64,000 nucleotides of DNA from Dipodascopsis uninucleata var. uninucleata (GCA_030568195.1 JAJLTO010000004.1:372001-436000), one strand, 5' to 3'; shown: positions 10,127 to 21,196, counted from the first letter of the stretch. The notes: a model not told the origin generated them from the letters alone. Made by a program: numbers and translations.

Positions 10127-12208
10127 ATGTTATTATCTACATTTAAGGACGATTTTGATCGTCAGGGTAAATTGTCTTGAAGAATTTTCGAAGTTTGTCG
10201 AAACCTTCCTGTTTAAGTTGGAGATCGCTATCAGCATATATAGCTCAAAGTATTTTAGTATTTATGGCATAAACAGAATTCCACTTTGCTATTACAGTAT
10301 AAATGCCGTAAGAAAAGACGCTTGCTACTTCTGAGTGCATAGACTTCAATAGAATTTCATTCCGCCACCCGATCGGCCAAAAATCACCTTTGAGCCCTTC
10401 AGAAAATTTACTCCCGATGTGTACTTTTCTCTATTACGTTCCATCCTTCAAAGAAATATCTGGGAGCCGAAGGTTCGAAAAGAACAACAGCTAGTAGATA
10501 CATATTTATAGAACGCGTGTGGATTCACGCGAGGGTAACAGCTGACATCACGGCAGGATCGGACGTAGCAGGCGTAGGCCTGTTAAAGACTCAGGCCGCA
10601 GCAGCGGGAGCTGCTGCGTTGAAGCAGCGAGCAGCCTTAACCTCTGGTACTGGTACGGTACCAGGATCTATCACCGCTCCTAGTGGTAGTGGATCTCGTC
10701 GTGGTCAATCTAGGAATAGAAGAGCAATTACTTCGGCACCGAAAGCAAAGCCTGCATTCGTATTGAAATTATGGTCAATGGTTAATGATCCTGTTAATTC
10801 TGCTCATATTCAATGGATGCCAGATGGAATGAGTTTTCAGGTAGTGGGTCGAGAGCAGTTCGAGAGGACAGTGCTTCCAAGATATTTCAAGCACTCAAAC
10901 TTCTCTTCATTTGTACGCCAGCTTAATATGTATGGATGGCACAAAGTGCAGGACGTTACTGCAGGTGCTATGCAGACAAGTGAGGAGACTTGGCAATTCA
11001 AGTCTCCCAATTTCATCCGCGGTCGTGAAGATCTATTAGACAACATTGTCCGAAATAGAGGTTCTAAAGGCTCTGATGATGAAGATGAACCAGACATTCA
11101 TCAACTTTTAGAAGAGGTCGAAATTTTGAGACAATCGCAACAAACTATTGCTGAGGAATTGAAGCGAATCAAACAAGATAATGAATTGTTATGGCGCGAG
11201 TCTTATCAAACTCGGGAGCGTCACCAAAGTTTTTCTGAGACATTAGAGAAAATCTTGCGCTTTCTAGCATCTGTTTATGGTAATCCATCCAAGATTTTGG
11301 GCTCGGCTGATACTGGATTAGTTGGTGTTAACAGTCCTGCTGCTACTGCACGTTCAAGGCTCATGTTACGCGATTCATCTGAGCCATCACAGATTCTTGA
11401 GTTACCTGAATATCATGGGCAGTCCCCTGTGAATTCTTCTCCGGGATTGTCTCCTAAGGCGCCTTCTACTGGTGTACCTTCGATAGCGTCTACTACTTCC
11501 GCACCCTATCCAAGTTCTTTGATGTCTACTGGTGTTGGTAATACATCTAGAGCAAATAGTACAAGTACTATTGCAAAGACTCCTGGCAGTGTAGCTGGTC
11601 CGAATTCAACTAACATATTTGATCAGTCTGATTTTCTAGATTTGATTCCTTTGGACTCGTCTGTCTCTCCTATTGTTTCAACCCCTAGACCTTTCTTTCC
11701 AGATTTATTGAATAATTCTTCTACAGTGCAACAACCTATTGGTATACAGTCACCTGATAATGACAATCGTAGGAGTGGCATGATGAATAATAATATGCTT
11801 GGTACTCCTCCTGTCGCTGATTCACCGCAGACACCGTCGAATAAACTTATAGATAATTCTCGGTCCATTGAAGACCTAACTCGTGAATTAGAGTTGCAAG
11901 GGCAGACTTTGGACGAAGTCCAAGAATGGATCGCAAAGAATCTTACAAACTATAACAGTGGACAAAGCAATCAAACAGAACCTATGACCTCTAGTAATTC
12001 TTCAAATAACACCCCTGCTGATCCACCTTCTACTGGCGACGATCCTCAGCTTTTGGGAACGCCTGGGTTTGACATGGGCGAATTCTTAGCTAGTCCCAGC
12101 GCAAACTTGTATGATGAGGACCAACTCAATCGATTCGCTGATGATGTCACCACATCTGTGAACTCTGGTGATCGCGATAGCTTAACAAAGAGAAGAAGGG
12201 TCTCTTAG
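10127..12208 (+). CDS. HSF1: Heat shock transcription factor (Hsf1-like)
   Basis: The body of the protein is firm from 10557 to 12208. The DNA-binding domain spans about 10750-11060 and includes KPAFVLKLWSMVND, YFKHSNFSSFVRQLNMYGW and the wing leading to NFIRGREDLLDNIVR. It is followed by a heptad-repeat trimerisation coiled coil (about 11095-11260), then a long Ser/Thr/Pro/Asn-rich region and a basic KRRRVS end. The long frame has no ATG before the DNA-binding domain, so an upstream exon is needed. The preferred model is ATG 10127-10129, coding exon 10127-10166, a donor GTAAAT, and an acceptor at 10555-10556 preceded by a CTGAC branch site. An alternative is a 5-nt exon at 10303-10307 spliced to 10498. 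Family identity is near certain, the start is not. HSE-like sequences lie at 10181-10190 and 10468-10480. Confidence 0.85.
10468..10480. promoter_or_regulatory. Heat shock element-like sequence 5' of HSF1
   Basis: Units GAA (10469-10471), TTC (10474-10476) and AAA in place of GAA (10479-10481 phase) form two perfect and one imperfect pentamer. A second GAA-nn-TTC pair is at 10182-10189. Depending on the first-exon model these sit in the promoter or in the first intron. Autoregulation is inference. Confidence 0.3.
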
Positions 12209-13567
12209 TTGTATGTGATTGTAAAAGATTTAATGTTGGCGTTGGACGGATAATAAGTGTTATCTTGAGGAGAACGAAATACTCGATACTGCCTTTCACT
12301 ATTTAATAATATTAATAATATAAGATAAAACCTCTCACTATTTCTTATATATATATATCGATTCCGGTTTTGGTGGTTTGGTTAATTGTATAGTGTTTTG
12401 AAAAATATGTGTATATATACTTATATAGATATATGTGGTGTATGTATATGTGTATGCGTTTTGTCTGTATGTATATGCTCATGTAGAGTATGTGTTAACA
12501 TATCTTTATGCGGATATATATGTTAAATAAGCGTGTAAAATTATATGTATAATGTATATGTGTATATAGAAATATACATATGGTGGGTAAATGGCTATGA
12601 TTAATAAATATCTGATTCTGAAATAGTAGGGTGCTTTGTGACTATTCGAGATCTTCTCTTCTCTTTTCTATTTATATTCTTGTCTGTTTCTTAAATTCTT
12701 TTTTATATCGTCTATTCTCATCCTATTTAATATATAGCGTCTGACTATCTATAACTACATGGGTTTATTGGTCTCTTAATTAACTCGCTGCCTTCAAGGA
12801 TGTGGTCGTTTGTCTCAGCTGTTTTCTCGTCGTTACGGTATCGTATTACGGTGACGTAAATTAATTTCATGTAGATATTTACTATGGTGTTGTATATCAG
12901 GCTTAGATGTCGCTGGGATTGGCTTCGTCATCCGTTTCTTCCGTTACGAAATGTATACTATTATTTTCTTGGGGTGTATCAAGATTGGCGCTTGCTGTGA
13001 GTGGAAGATTTGAGAATACTTAGCTATCGAGCATTTTTGAGCCATAATCTAGTGAAAAATGATTACATCATAAATAATTGTGCATATTCAGTGATTATTG
13101 AGTGCGAAATATCAGCCATAGTTATAACTAAATATTGATATTGAAAGATAATCATAGTATTGAGGAGCTCGAGAATACAGAACACGCTACTGCAAATGAC
13201 ATGTATCACTCCTGATTATCATACAAATAATAATCATGAGCTGAAGTGCATTTAGCCACTGTCGTAAAAAGTTTCATCTAAGGTTAGAAATGTGTAGAAA
13301 ACTAACATTGTGGTGTTCACAATTAAAATTAGCGGTAGGAACTCAATGTAGAATATGCATAAATGACTAGAAAAATTCACGGAAAAGGACGCGTGTGGGT
13401 GTATTGCATTGACTTAATCAACCAAGCAGACAAAGAAAATCTATCATATTTATATTGCGAAATATACGTGTAATCGATCTTATGAACTTTTAGAAAATTA
13501 TAAATTATACGACCTGTAATTTCAGGCCATTTAAGAGAACAAAGCTCATCAGCTAATTGAGACGCTT
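12209..13567. other. Intergenic: HSF1 3' region and RAD57 promoter
   Basis: About 1.36 kb. The first 400 bases hold a TGTA/TATG-rich low-complexity tract (about 12405-12590), probably HSF1 3' UTR. A 38-codon frame (12907-13023) begins with a hydrophobic signal-like segment and contains a GTGAGT donor at 12997, but no second exon is convincing. An ACGCGT hexamer at 13389-13394 lies 174 bp upstream of the RAD57 ATG. Confidence 0.4.
13389..13394. promoter_or_regulatory. MCB-like ACGCGT upstream of RAD57
   Basis: The hexamer is seen 174 bp 5' of the ATG. In fungi MBF binds ACGCGT and drives G1/S genes, including recombination genes. One hexamer alone is weak evidence. Confidence 0.35.
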
Positions 13568-14806
13568 ATGACAGATTTAGCGAAGATCTGTCCAGGTTTT
13601 CTTCACGACTCGTTCACAACGTCCGTGCTGCTCTCCATTGAAGCTGCAAATTTAACAGTAGCAGATATTTTATCTTTATCAGCTGAAGCATTATCAAAAC
13701 AGACGGGTAAGCCAACGGTTGCAATCCGAAAATTTTGTGATTATCTTGTGAAACAAATTAAGCCTGCGGAGCCAATTCAATTGTTAGCGACTAATACCGG
13801 CACACCAAATTTCATCACGACAGGAGACGATAAACTAGACGAAGCTCTGGGCGGAAAAGGTATTCCTACTGGATCTATTACCGAAATTGCTGGTTCTAGC
13901 GGAACAGGGAAGTCTCAGGCCCTTATTCAGTTATGCGTTACTACCCAATTATCTCCTAGGAACGGCGGACTCGCAAAATCAGCTGTGTATATCTCCACAG
14001 AATCAGGTCTGGAGACCAGACGACTCAACGAACTTTTGCATCATTTCAAAAAAAAATTTCCCGCAGAAGCGCAAAATTTACGAACGGACAATATATTATG
14101 TATTACTTGTAGTGATCTCGAATTTCAGCAGCATATTATAAGATATCAGCTTCCAGTACTAGTGCGGAAACATAAAATTGGTTTGATAGTTATAGATAGC
14201 ATCGCAAATCATTTTCGTGTCGAATACAGCGATGGCGGAAAGATCTCATTACATAAAAGGGGCAATGAGTTAGTGCTAGACGCATTTATTCTACGCAGCT
14301 TAGCAGTTGAAAATTGTTGCGCAGTTGTGGTATCAAATCAAGTTAGGGACCAGTTTATCAGTCGTTCACAATCCCAGATGGAAATGATGAATCATGACGC
14401 TGCTACGTATTATTCTTCCCAGCTACTATCGTCTCAATCAGATACTACCAATAATACAAATGGAAATACAAATGGAAACGAACTTGACAGTTTGCTTGGT
14501 TTAACTCAAGATTTCGAGGCAATTGCCGCTACACTGCATCCCTCCCTTGATATTTTCAGCTTGGATTATCAATCTCGTTTCTTCTCAGGATGGGATTGGC
14601 TTATACCTAATGAAGATATGCAGCAACCTAAACTGCCAGCTCTAGGTCTTATTTGGACTAACTGCATTTCAACTAGAATTGTACTGAAAAGGTTGTCGAT
14701 ACTGCGGACTATTGAGGTAGTATTCTCACCATATACGTCATGTGGACGCCCTTTGCAGTTTGAGATCAGCGATAATGGCATTCACGGCATTGAATATCTG
14801 AAGTAA
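13568..14806 (+). CDS. RAD57: Rad51 paralogue, Rad57/XRCC3 type
   Basis: Single-exon 412-aa RecA-fold ATPase. Rad57 with Rad55 acts as a Rad51 mediator in homologous recombination. An N-terminal helical domain is followed by TTGDDKLDEALGGKGIPTG, Walker A GSSGTGKS (residues 109-116), YISTESGLETRRL and Walker B LIVIDSI (about 206-212). A conserved SNQVRDQF segment follows, and near the C-terminus ALGLIWTNCISTRIVLKR, which is characteristic of Rad57/XRCC3. The QLSPRNGGL segment and the spacing match fungal Rad57 better than Rad51 or Dmc1. An Asn/Thr/Gly-rich linker (about 290-308) interrupts the C-terminal half. The ATG is the first in frame. Confidence 0.88.
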   Translation: MTDLAKICPGFLHDSFTTSVLLSIEAANLTVADILSLSAEALSKQTGKPTVAIRKFCDYLVKQIKPAEPIQLLATNTGTPNFITTGDDKLDEALGGKGIPTGSITEIAGSSGTGKSQALIQLCVTTQLSPRNGGLAKSAVYISTESGLETRRLNELLHHFKKKFPAEAQNLRTDNILCITCSDLEFQQHIIRYQLPVLVRKHKIGLIVIDSIANHFRVEYSDGGKISLHKRGNELVLDAFILRSLAVENCCAVVVSNQVRDQFISRSQSQMEMMNHDAATYYSSQLLSSQSDTTNNTNGNTNGNELDSLLGLTQDFEAIAATLHPSLDIFSLDYQSRFFSGWDWLIPNEDMQQPKLPALGLIWTNCISTRIVLKRLSILRTIEVVFSPYTSCGRPLQFEISDNGIHGIEYLK

Positions 14807-15098
14807 ATTTTTTATTATAGCATATTCTATTAATCTATTTATATTTGGAAGGATTGGAATACCTTTCTGAACTGTCTTGTTTCGAGGCCATCTGTCCAGT
14901 ATTTATATAGTGAGGGTTTGGTAAAAGTCCGTAACTCCCGAAAATTTCTAACAATTCCTTCCTCCTCTCACAAGCTGCTTTAGATAATAGTTTCGGGAAT
15001 TTATCGATTCATCGAGCACTTGTCTTCATATCGTTGAAATAGTAATCGCTACACTTAGAATTATAGAGTTTGTTTGTAATTTATCTAAATTACGAAAG

Positions 15099-15614
15099 AT
15101 GCAGTTTTTGAGATTAACTACTCAACGGACTGTCCGCATGGTCTCTCAAGGGTCGATTCAGTCTCGGACTGTGAGATTCCAGCAGCTCGCCTACAGAGAC
15201 CGATTTTTTCAGACATCAGCTATTAGTCGAACGGCGCAAAAAGGCAGTGGTGATGATAATGCATCTGATGATACGGTTGAAATCGAATTTCGAATTCAAC
15301 CTCTTCCTAGACATGGCGAATCTATGGATCATAAACGAGCTCGCTTGCTTTATCAAAGTCGCAAGCGCGGAATTTTGGAGACAGACTTGTTATTAAGCAG
15401 ATTTGCCAGATCATACCTACAAGACATGGACGAGGAGATGCTAGAGGAGTACGATAAGTTTTTGGACGAATATGACTGGGATATTTATTATTGGGTTACC
15501 GACAATCCCCGAAGTCCGGTTCCAGATCGATGGAAAGACAGCAAAGTATTATGTATGTTAAAAGAACAAGTGAAGAACCAGGAAAAAGGCACGATGAGAA
15601 TGCCTGATTTGTAA
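15099..15614 (+). CDS. SDH5: Succinate dehydrogenase assembly factor 2 (Sdh5)
   Basis: Single-exon 171-aa protein. SDHAF2/Sdh5 promotes covalent flavinylation of the succinate dehydrogenase flavoprotein in the mitochondrial matrix. The first 50 residues are rich in Arg, Ser and Gln with no acidic residues, a typical presequence. The five-helix core follows, with [27 protein letters not shown], then [20 protein letters not shown]. The invariant RKRG-L-E motif and the D-WDIY-W signature are intact. The tail is Lys/Gln-rich. It is colinear with RAD57 but 290 bp away, so independently transcribed. Confidence 0.93.
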   Translation: MQFLRLTTQRTVRMVSQGSIQSRTVRFQQLAYRDRFFQTSAISRTAQKGSGDDNASDDTVEIEFRIQPLPRHGESMDHKRARLLYQSRKRGILETDLLLSRFARSYLQDMDEEMLEEYDKFLDEYDWDIYYWVTDNPRSPVPDRWKDSKVLCMLKEQVKNQEKGTMRMPDL

Positions 15615-16078
15615 ATAGCAATTTCTGATAATACATTTATGGATAATCCGCATCTAGCTATATTATATGATGAATACTGGAGTATTTGTATTATGCTATT
15701 GACAGAAACTAGAATACATCGAGTAATTTTAGATCGCTCTTTCGACCATTAATGAAAGAAATGAACGTATGACGTTTGTATAATGCATATATACAAATGA
15801 ATATAAAAGAACTTCAGTAGCTTTGGCGCTAATCATCCAAAACCCCAAACTTTCGAAATTGTAAGGCAGTAAATATCAAGAAAAAATAAAGTATTCGCAC
15901 AAGATCGAATTAAAAAAAATAGACAATCAATTTCTATTACTATTTTTAAAATAAAACCAACTTGACCAACGCATAATTGGAAGTGTTATAAGTGAAAGAA
16001 ACTGTCTTTATTTTTCTCTCAAATAAATATATATATACAGGACATATCAATTGCAGTCGACCTAATACCGTAAGAAAA
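15615..16078. other. Convergent intergenic region between SDH5 and HSP10
   Basis: About 460 bases of AT-rich DNA that should contain the 3' UTRs and poly(A) signals of both genes. No other feature seen. Confidence 0.5.
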
Positions 16079-16722
16079 TTAGTCTTCGGTGATCTTAGCA
16101 AGAATCTCAGCATCACGGAACAAGAGGAAATCCTATTATGAAAAACATAGTCAATATAAAATACTAATGAATCTAAATATAATCAAGCAGTACATATGCT
16201 ATAAGAATTTACATACCTCATCTCCAACCTTAATAGAACTTCCGCCGAAGGGTGGAATAAGAACTCGGTCCCCTGGAGCAACGCTTGGAAGAATTCTCTT
16301 TCCATTGCTGTCAACGGCACCAGGACCAACAGCCAAAACCTTGGCCTCGTTCAACTTCTCAACATTTTTCTCCGGGATATATAAACCAGAGGCAGTTTTG
16401 TTATCAGCCTTCAGTCGCTGGACCAAGATACGGTCCAATAAAGGAGTAATTGAGCGGAAAGATCGAAGAGAAGTAGCCTATATTTCCAAGCAAATTAAAT
16501 TCGTTAGTATATCACTCGCTACAACTAACCACTTGGCAGACTAGTAAATTCTGTAACTGATTCAGTAGCAATGCAAGATAAGCAAGTTTAGAAAAGGAAA
16601 TTCTTGGAAGATATATACTTATAAAGCATTCAATACTCTGAACTAGTACAAACCACTTCAGCTCACTTTTAGGCAGTAACTATGCTTATTTTCTTTCGCA
16701 TCGGTAGAAATTCACTTACCAT
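16079..16722 (-). CDS. HSP10: Mitochondrial 10-kDa chaperonin Hsp10
   Basis: Three coding exons (minus): 16720-16722, 16217-16477 and 16079-16132, giving 105 aa. Hsp10 caps Hsp60 in the mitochondrial matrix. Exon 2 carries PLLDRILVQRLKADNKTASGL, including the mobile loop, then the beta-barrel core (VLAVGPGAV, GDRVLIPPFGG). Exon 3 supplies the closing strand, FRDAEILAKI. The first coding exon is the ATG alone, followed directly by GTAAGT. The 242-nt first intron has a perfect TACTAAC branch site near 16500. Splicing joins ATG to GCT ACT TCT in phase. No in-frame ATG exists in exon 2 before the core. Upstream are an HSE-like site (16934-16946) and CACGTG boxes (16972-16988). Confidence 0.93.
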
Positions 16723-16933
16723 AATTAACTGTATAAAGAAAAGCAGTGATTCAAAATCTAAAGGAGTGCAAATGATCTCACGTCGAATGTTAAGTAGAGT
16801 GCTTTTAATTCTGGAAAATCCTAATTAGAAGAAAAATTTCATCTCCGGATCCATTCAAAAAATTTCCACGCTCTTTAAATAATTGTTACTCGATAATTCT
16901 GTCAGAGCTTTTACTAACAAACTAAGAGGAACG

Positions 16934-16946
16934 GAACTTTCTGGAC
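16934..16946. promoter_or_regulatory. Heat shock element upstream of HSP10
   Basis: GAA-ct-TTC-tg-GAC: two perfect inverted pentamer cores and a third with one mismatch, about 212 bp upstream of the HSP10 ATG. This is the expected control of a mitochondrial chaperonin by the heat shock factor encoded 4 kb away. Confidence 0.5.
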
Positions 16947-16971
16947 GTGACCAAACTTACGCTGAGTACAT

Positions 16972-16988
16972 TCACGTGATATCACGTG
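16972..16988. promoter_or_regulatory. Paired CACGTG E-boxes between HSP10 and ERV25
   Basis: TCACGTGA at 16972-16979 followed immediately by ATCACGTG at 16981-16988, in the divergent promoter. In ascomycetes this is the target of Cbf1-type bHLH factors. Confidence 0.5.
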
Positions 16989-17214
16989 CCGATGAGTATG
17001 ATGCGAAATGGCAAAAATGTCCAAGGGCTACGAAAGTAAACTTGAGACACGTCTGTTAACTTGGACTGGAAGCACATAACATAGGCCTTTGTCAGAAATC
17101 AGTGAGAGTTTTACTGAAGAAACGATAGATAGTGGGAATTTTATATAAGAAGAGGGTGGCCAGGTAGATTGGTCGTCTCTAATCTTACAAAGAAATATAT
17201 ATAAATCTGAAAAT

Positions 17215-18330
17215 ATGACTGTCATATTGAGATTGCTGATGCTAGCAGTCGCGATGGTGTTGATTGGAAATATTGCGCCAGTATACGGACTAAAATTGAT
17301 CGTGAATGCTCAAGCTAAAGGCCATATAACTCCTAGATGTATTCGAAACTTTGTTTCAAGAGAGACATTAGTTGTTGTCAATGTCAAGACTGATGGTCAA
17401 AAGGGAGATGGACAAGTTCTCGGCATGTCGGTGAGTAAAAAATCGAGTGTTCAGAGACGATGTATAATCAAGTCTTCAATGCACATCACAACATAGAGTT
17501 ACAGATTCTGTTGATAAGCAGTTGTGGTACTTGCCATATCAGATATTATTATACCAGCTTAAGAATAAGATTTCCTGGTAATTGGAATGCTTGATACGAG
17601 ATTTTGAAGTGATTCTTCTAGCTTTTCCAATTTTTGAAAATATATCAATGTTAGCTCATGCGTTGTTTTAGATTGCTGACATAGATGTTATTCTTCAATA
17701 TTTAGGTCATTGATTCTCTCGGAAATGAATATGCTAGACCAAAGGTATGGTTTATTCTATGATAACAGCTACATATCTTATTTTGAAATTTCAGACATCA
17801 TATGCATAAGATGACTAATGTCGGGCTAATCTGGATTATAGGATATTGTAGGTGATATTAAGGTAGCATTTACTCCACACAATGATGCGGCATTCGATGT
17901 TTGCTTTGAGAATGTTTTGACCACTGGACAACACTACGGACTAAATCGGGAGGTTGACCTTGATATCGATATTGGTGCAGATGCCCGAGACTGGAATGCG
18001 GTTGCACAGAGCGAGAAGCTGAAACCAATGGAGGTAGAGCTTCGACGCATTGAAGAGTCCATTGATGAGATTGTGAATAGAATGGATTATTTGAAGGCTA
18101 GAGAATACAAGCTCCGAGATACAAATGAGTCGACTAACGATAGAGTTAAATTTTTTGCTATTGGAACATTGGTATCTTTGTTGGGCCTGAGCATCTGGCA
18201 GGTTGCATATTTACGTCAGTATTTCAGGTATGTTTTATTTTCAATCCATTTCAGTTGGTGGTTTTATTTGTTTGTTAGTCATATTACTCACTTTTGATTA
18301 ATTCAATGTAGATCGAAGCATCTTATCTAA
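17215..18330 (+). CDS. ERV25: p24 cargo-receptor family protein Erv25
   Basis: Four exons: 17215-17430, 17706-17744, 17842-18227 and 18312-18330, giving 219 aa. p24-delta proteins cycle between ER and Golgi in COPII/COPI vesicles. A signal peptide (about residues 1-25) is followed by the GOLD domain with the paired cysteines (PRCIRNFV and FDVCFEN). A luminal coiled coil, [29 protein letters not shown], follows, then [11 protein letters not shown], one transmembrane segment (about 190-210) and a short cytosolic tail ending QYFRSKHLI. The tail matches Erv25 rather than Emp24. The 39-nt second exon encodes the conserved [11 protein letters not shown]. All junctions keep phase, with GTGAGT, GTATGG and GTATGT donors. 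Confidence 0.93.
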
Positions 18331-18920
18331 GATAAAAGGCAGAGTTATTTTTTCTCGAGAACTTTTTCAATGTATGCACTAGATCTCTTATTATAATGTC
18401 TCTCTATCATCCAAACTATTTTTGATGGCATTAATTTAATTGTATTTTAACCATTGTTCAAATCACTATCCTAAGTTCTAGATTGGTTGGGATCTTCTGT
18501 TAAATAAAGGGATGGCTTGATTCCATATTATGAAAATTATAAGACAAGGAACCACAAAATACACGGCATGAAACGATATTCTCTGTTTCTGTTTTTCTAT
18601 CCGGTTTGATGACGCTATTTTCACGATTTATATTGTTTAAATTTAGGCTGTGAGGACTAGTCGGTTCTCAAGCTCTGTATTTGTTTCTCCATTACAACAC
18701 TCTGGGAGGTATCTCTTTCCATAGAGAACCAGATATCCCAAATGCCTTACTGTTTTTTTATTATCAGTAGTAGCCATCGTTCAAGAATCTGACATCTATT
18801 ACAGGTGAATTTCGTAATAGTAACTTAATTACTTTTCAGGATCCAATTTGATTTACTCGATAAATCATCATAGATTGTGTTATATTAGCTGGTATATCAT
18901 CCCGTGTCAAGGTTTTACTG
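18331..18920. other. Intergenic between ERV25 and the RFTS-domain gene
   Basis: About 590 AT-rich bases; no frame or motif I can support. It should hold the ERV25 3' UTR and the promoter of the next gene. Confidence 0.5.
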
Positions 18921-21055
18921 ATGCGTGACGAGCTCTCTGTATTCGAACAGCCCGATCCTGCCACCGACGTCTTAAAGTGGCCATGTATACAATTGGCAAA
19001 TGTGTCTATATTTGCGGATTTATCATCCTCGATGGTAGATATAACGGACGTGGATGCTGATGATGATATTGAATACTACAGAGTCGAAGGCGACATTTTT
19101 GACGATGGTGCTATCGACCCACAAAGTATGAGTGAATCTCTTGCTTTTGATGCTGGTTAATTATTTTTTAGTTGTACGTGGAAATACTCAATGCTAATTG
19201 ATAAATCTTTATTGTGTTATAGAATTGGAGGGAAGTGTTGTCGGTGAACGGATCAGGATCTACAATGTACGCACAACTGTGCTCCGAAAGGATTCAGCTA
19301 CAGACAACAGTGACGACAGTCTATTAGTTGATTTTGAAGTTTTAGGTGAAAGTGCATGGTTCAAATGTCTTTCGCCGAGCGAAGAGTATAGGAGTATCTT
19401 TGACGGAATTATTGAAAAGACAATGTTTTGGAGTAAGTATTATATATCACTCAAATTTGTCGTTTACTGCATTCTGAATTAAGAGTCGAGTGCTGATAAT
19501 CATAAAATAGCCTGGATATCTACTCAATTAAATGATGGGCAAAACTTGCATGATTTGGATGCTTTAGAATATTTATGTATACTGGTAAGATATGGTGTCT
19601 GTTATTATGCATAGTCGGTCAAGTATTCTAACAGTCTTTATAGTATGTAAAGGCGTTTCCGGGAGCTGCTAGCTTCTATGATTTGATGAATCGGCATGTA
19701 CACTTTATCGTCTCCATGCTCTTGAAAGATCGCCAAGGAACAAATGCTTTGCTGCAATCTATGATTGTAAATCCGGTATTTGCTGTAAGTTTATCATTCA
19801 AATATCTTCGTTTCAGTGTCACTGTTCGTATCTGATATTCTAACGGAAGAATATATGTATATTGTTATAGCCTATTATTCATGATATGTCTCTTAAATCC
19901 AATGAAACCAACAATTCTGATTCTCTAGCTCAAGTTGATCTGAGTGTACGGGAGAATCGAAAAAGAAAAAGAAGCAAATCAACATCTTTAAGGGATGAAT
20001 CTGTTACAAGTCCGACGTCTCCGGATTCTACACGCGCAGACTTTCTTCGCTCTGTAACTGATCTCTTATCATTTGCTGTTAGTGAGCCTTCAGATATGTT
20101 TGAATCCGCAGCAGATGTATTATGCATATCCGGACCGAAGAATGCGAATCTTAGCATAGACAATGATGATTTTTTACAAAATGCGCGTGAGTTTTTACAC
20201 AAAGAGCTACTATTCACGGCTCACACATGGAACCAGTTGATTGGTGATCATATTAGTCTAGACAAATTCTGCTCTAGAATCCGGAGGCATACCCAGAACC
20301 TAGAGGCTCGAAAGGATGACCTCCAACTATTAAATGACTATAGCTTGTATCTAGAATACTTTTATCGGCTGGTGGGTATATTTGAGGATTCATTTGAAGA
20401 CTCACTACGTCGTAAGGACGATCAAACTTACAAAGATATTATAATAACCAATGATTCAGAAGAAACGGAAGGGTTGCCGGACTCTTCTAGAAGGTCACAA
20501 AAAGCAGTATCTAGATTACACCCACCGGGTAATATAAGATCGGATCTTGTCCGGGGATCTTCAAATTCGGATGACGACGACAGCGAAGATGACGAGCAGA
20601 GCATTGACTCTACCAATGTCAACGATGACGAAGCTTCTAAAAACAGCATCAGTATATCACGAGCTAAGATCATAACGGATAATGATGATAATGGCTTGGA
20701 GCTCAAGAAGTCTGCTGATGATGCAATGTTCGATGCAATGTTTGCAAGTATTGAACGAAAGCTCAACAACTTTTTTCAACTTGAACCAGTTTCTGCAGAA
20801 GCATTGATGAAGCTTCCAACCGAAAGCTGGACTTGTCCTCATAAAGAATGTAGTCTTATAATCGATAATCAAAATTCTCCCGAAGGGCGAGAATGCATTG
20901 AGCAGCATTACCATGCGCACGCCAAGCAACTCATATCTGTGATGGAAACCTTGCGTTCTTTTGGATCTGGTCAACAAGTAAATAAGATTATAGCTAAGGT
21001 AGATGATATGACCAGTATTTGGGAAAAAGAGCAGGAGAAATTTTTGAATGATTAG
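18921..21055 (+). CDS. RFTS-domain protein, Raf2-like (candidate heterochromatin ubiquitin-ligase subunit)
   Basis: Five exons (18921-19155, 19223-19432, 19511-19584, 19644-19784, 19871-21055) giving 614 aa. The first 240 residues read like a replication-foci-targeting (RFTS/DNMT1-RFD) domain: IQLANVSIFADLSSSMVDIT, a G-E/D-IFDDGAID turn, a strand-rich segment, then WFKCLSPSEEYRSIFDGIIE, the family's signature. Middle segments KAFPGAASFYDLM and DRQGTNALLQS are helical. The rest is acidic and Ser-rich, with a basic RKRKRSK patch. A C-terminal WTCPHKEC followed by H-x3-H may bind zinc. Fission-yeast Raf2 (Dos2/Clr7), a subunit of the Cul4-based CLRC that promotes H3K9 methylation, has an RFTS domain and similar length. 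RFTS identity is fairly confident; Raf2 orthology is inference. The first donor is GTTAAT, slightly unusual. Confidence 0.65.
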
Positions 21056-21196
21056 TGTGATTTTAATTGCAAGGCATCAAAATATAACTTGGACTTTATG
21101 GCGTTTGTTTAATGGTATTGATTGGTAAATAAGTATATTTGAAGGAAGCTCAATATTCGATCATATTGTGCTATTTCATATTAGAGAGTATCTATA

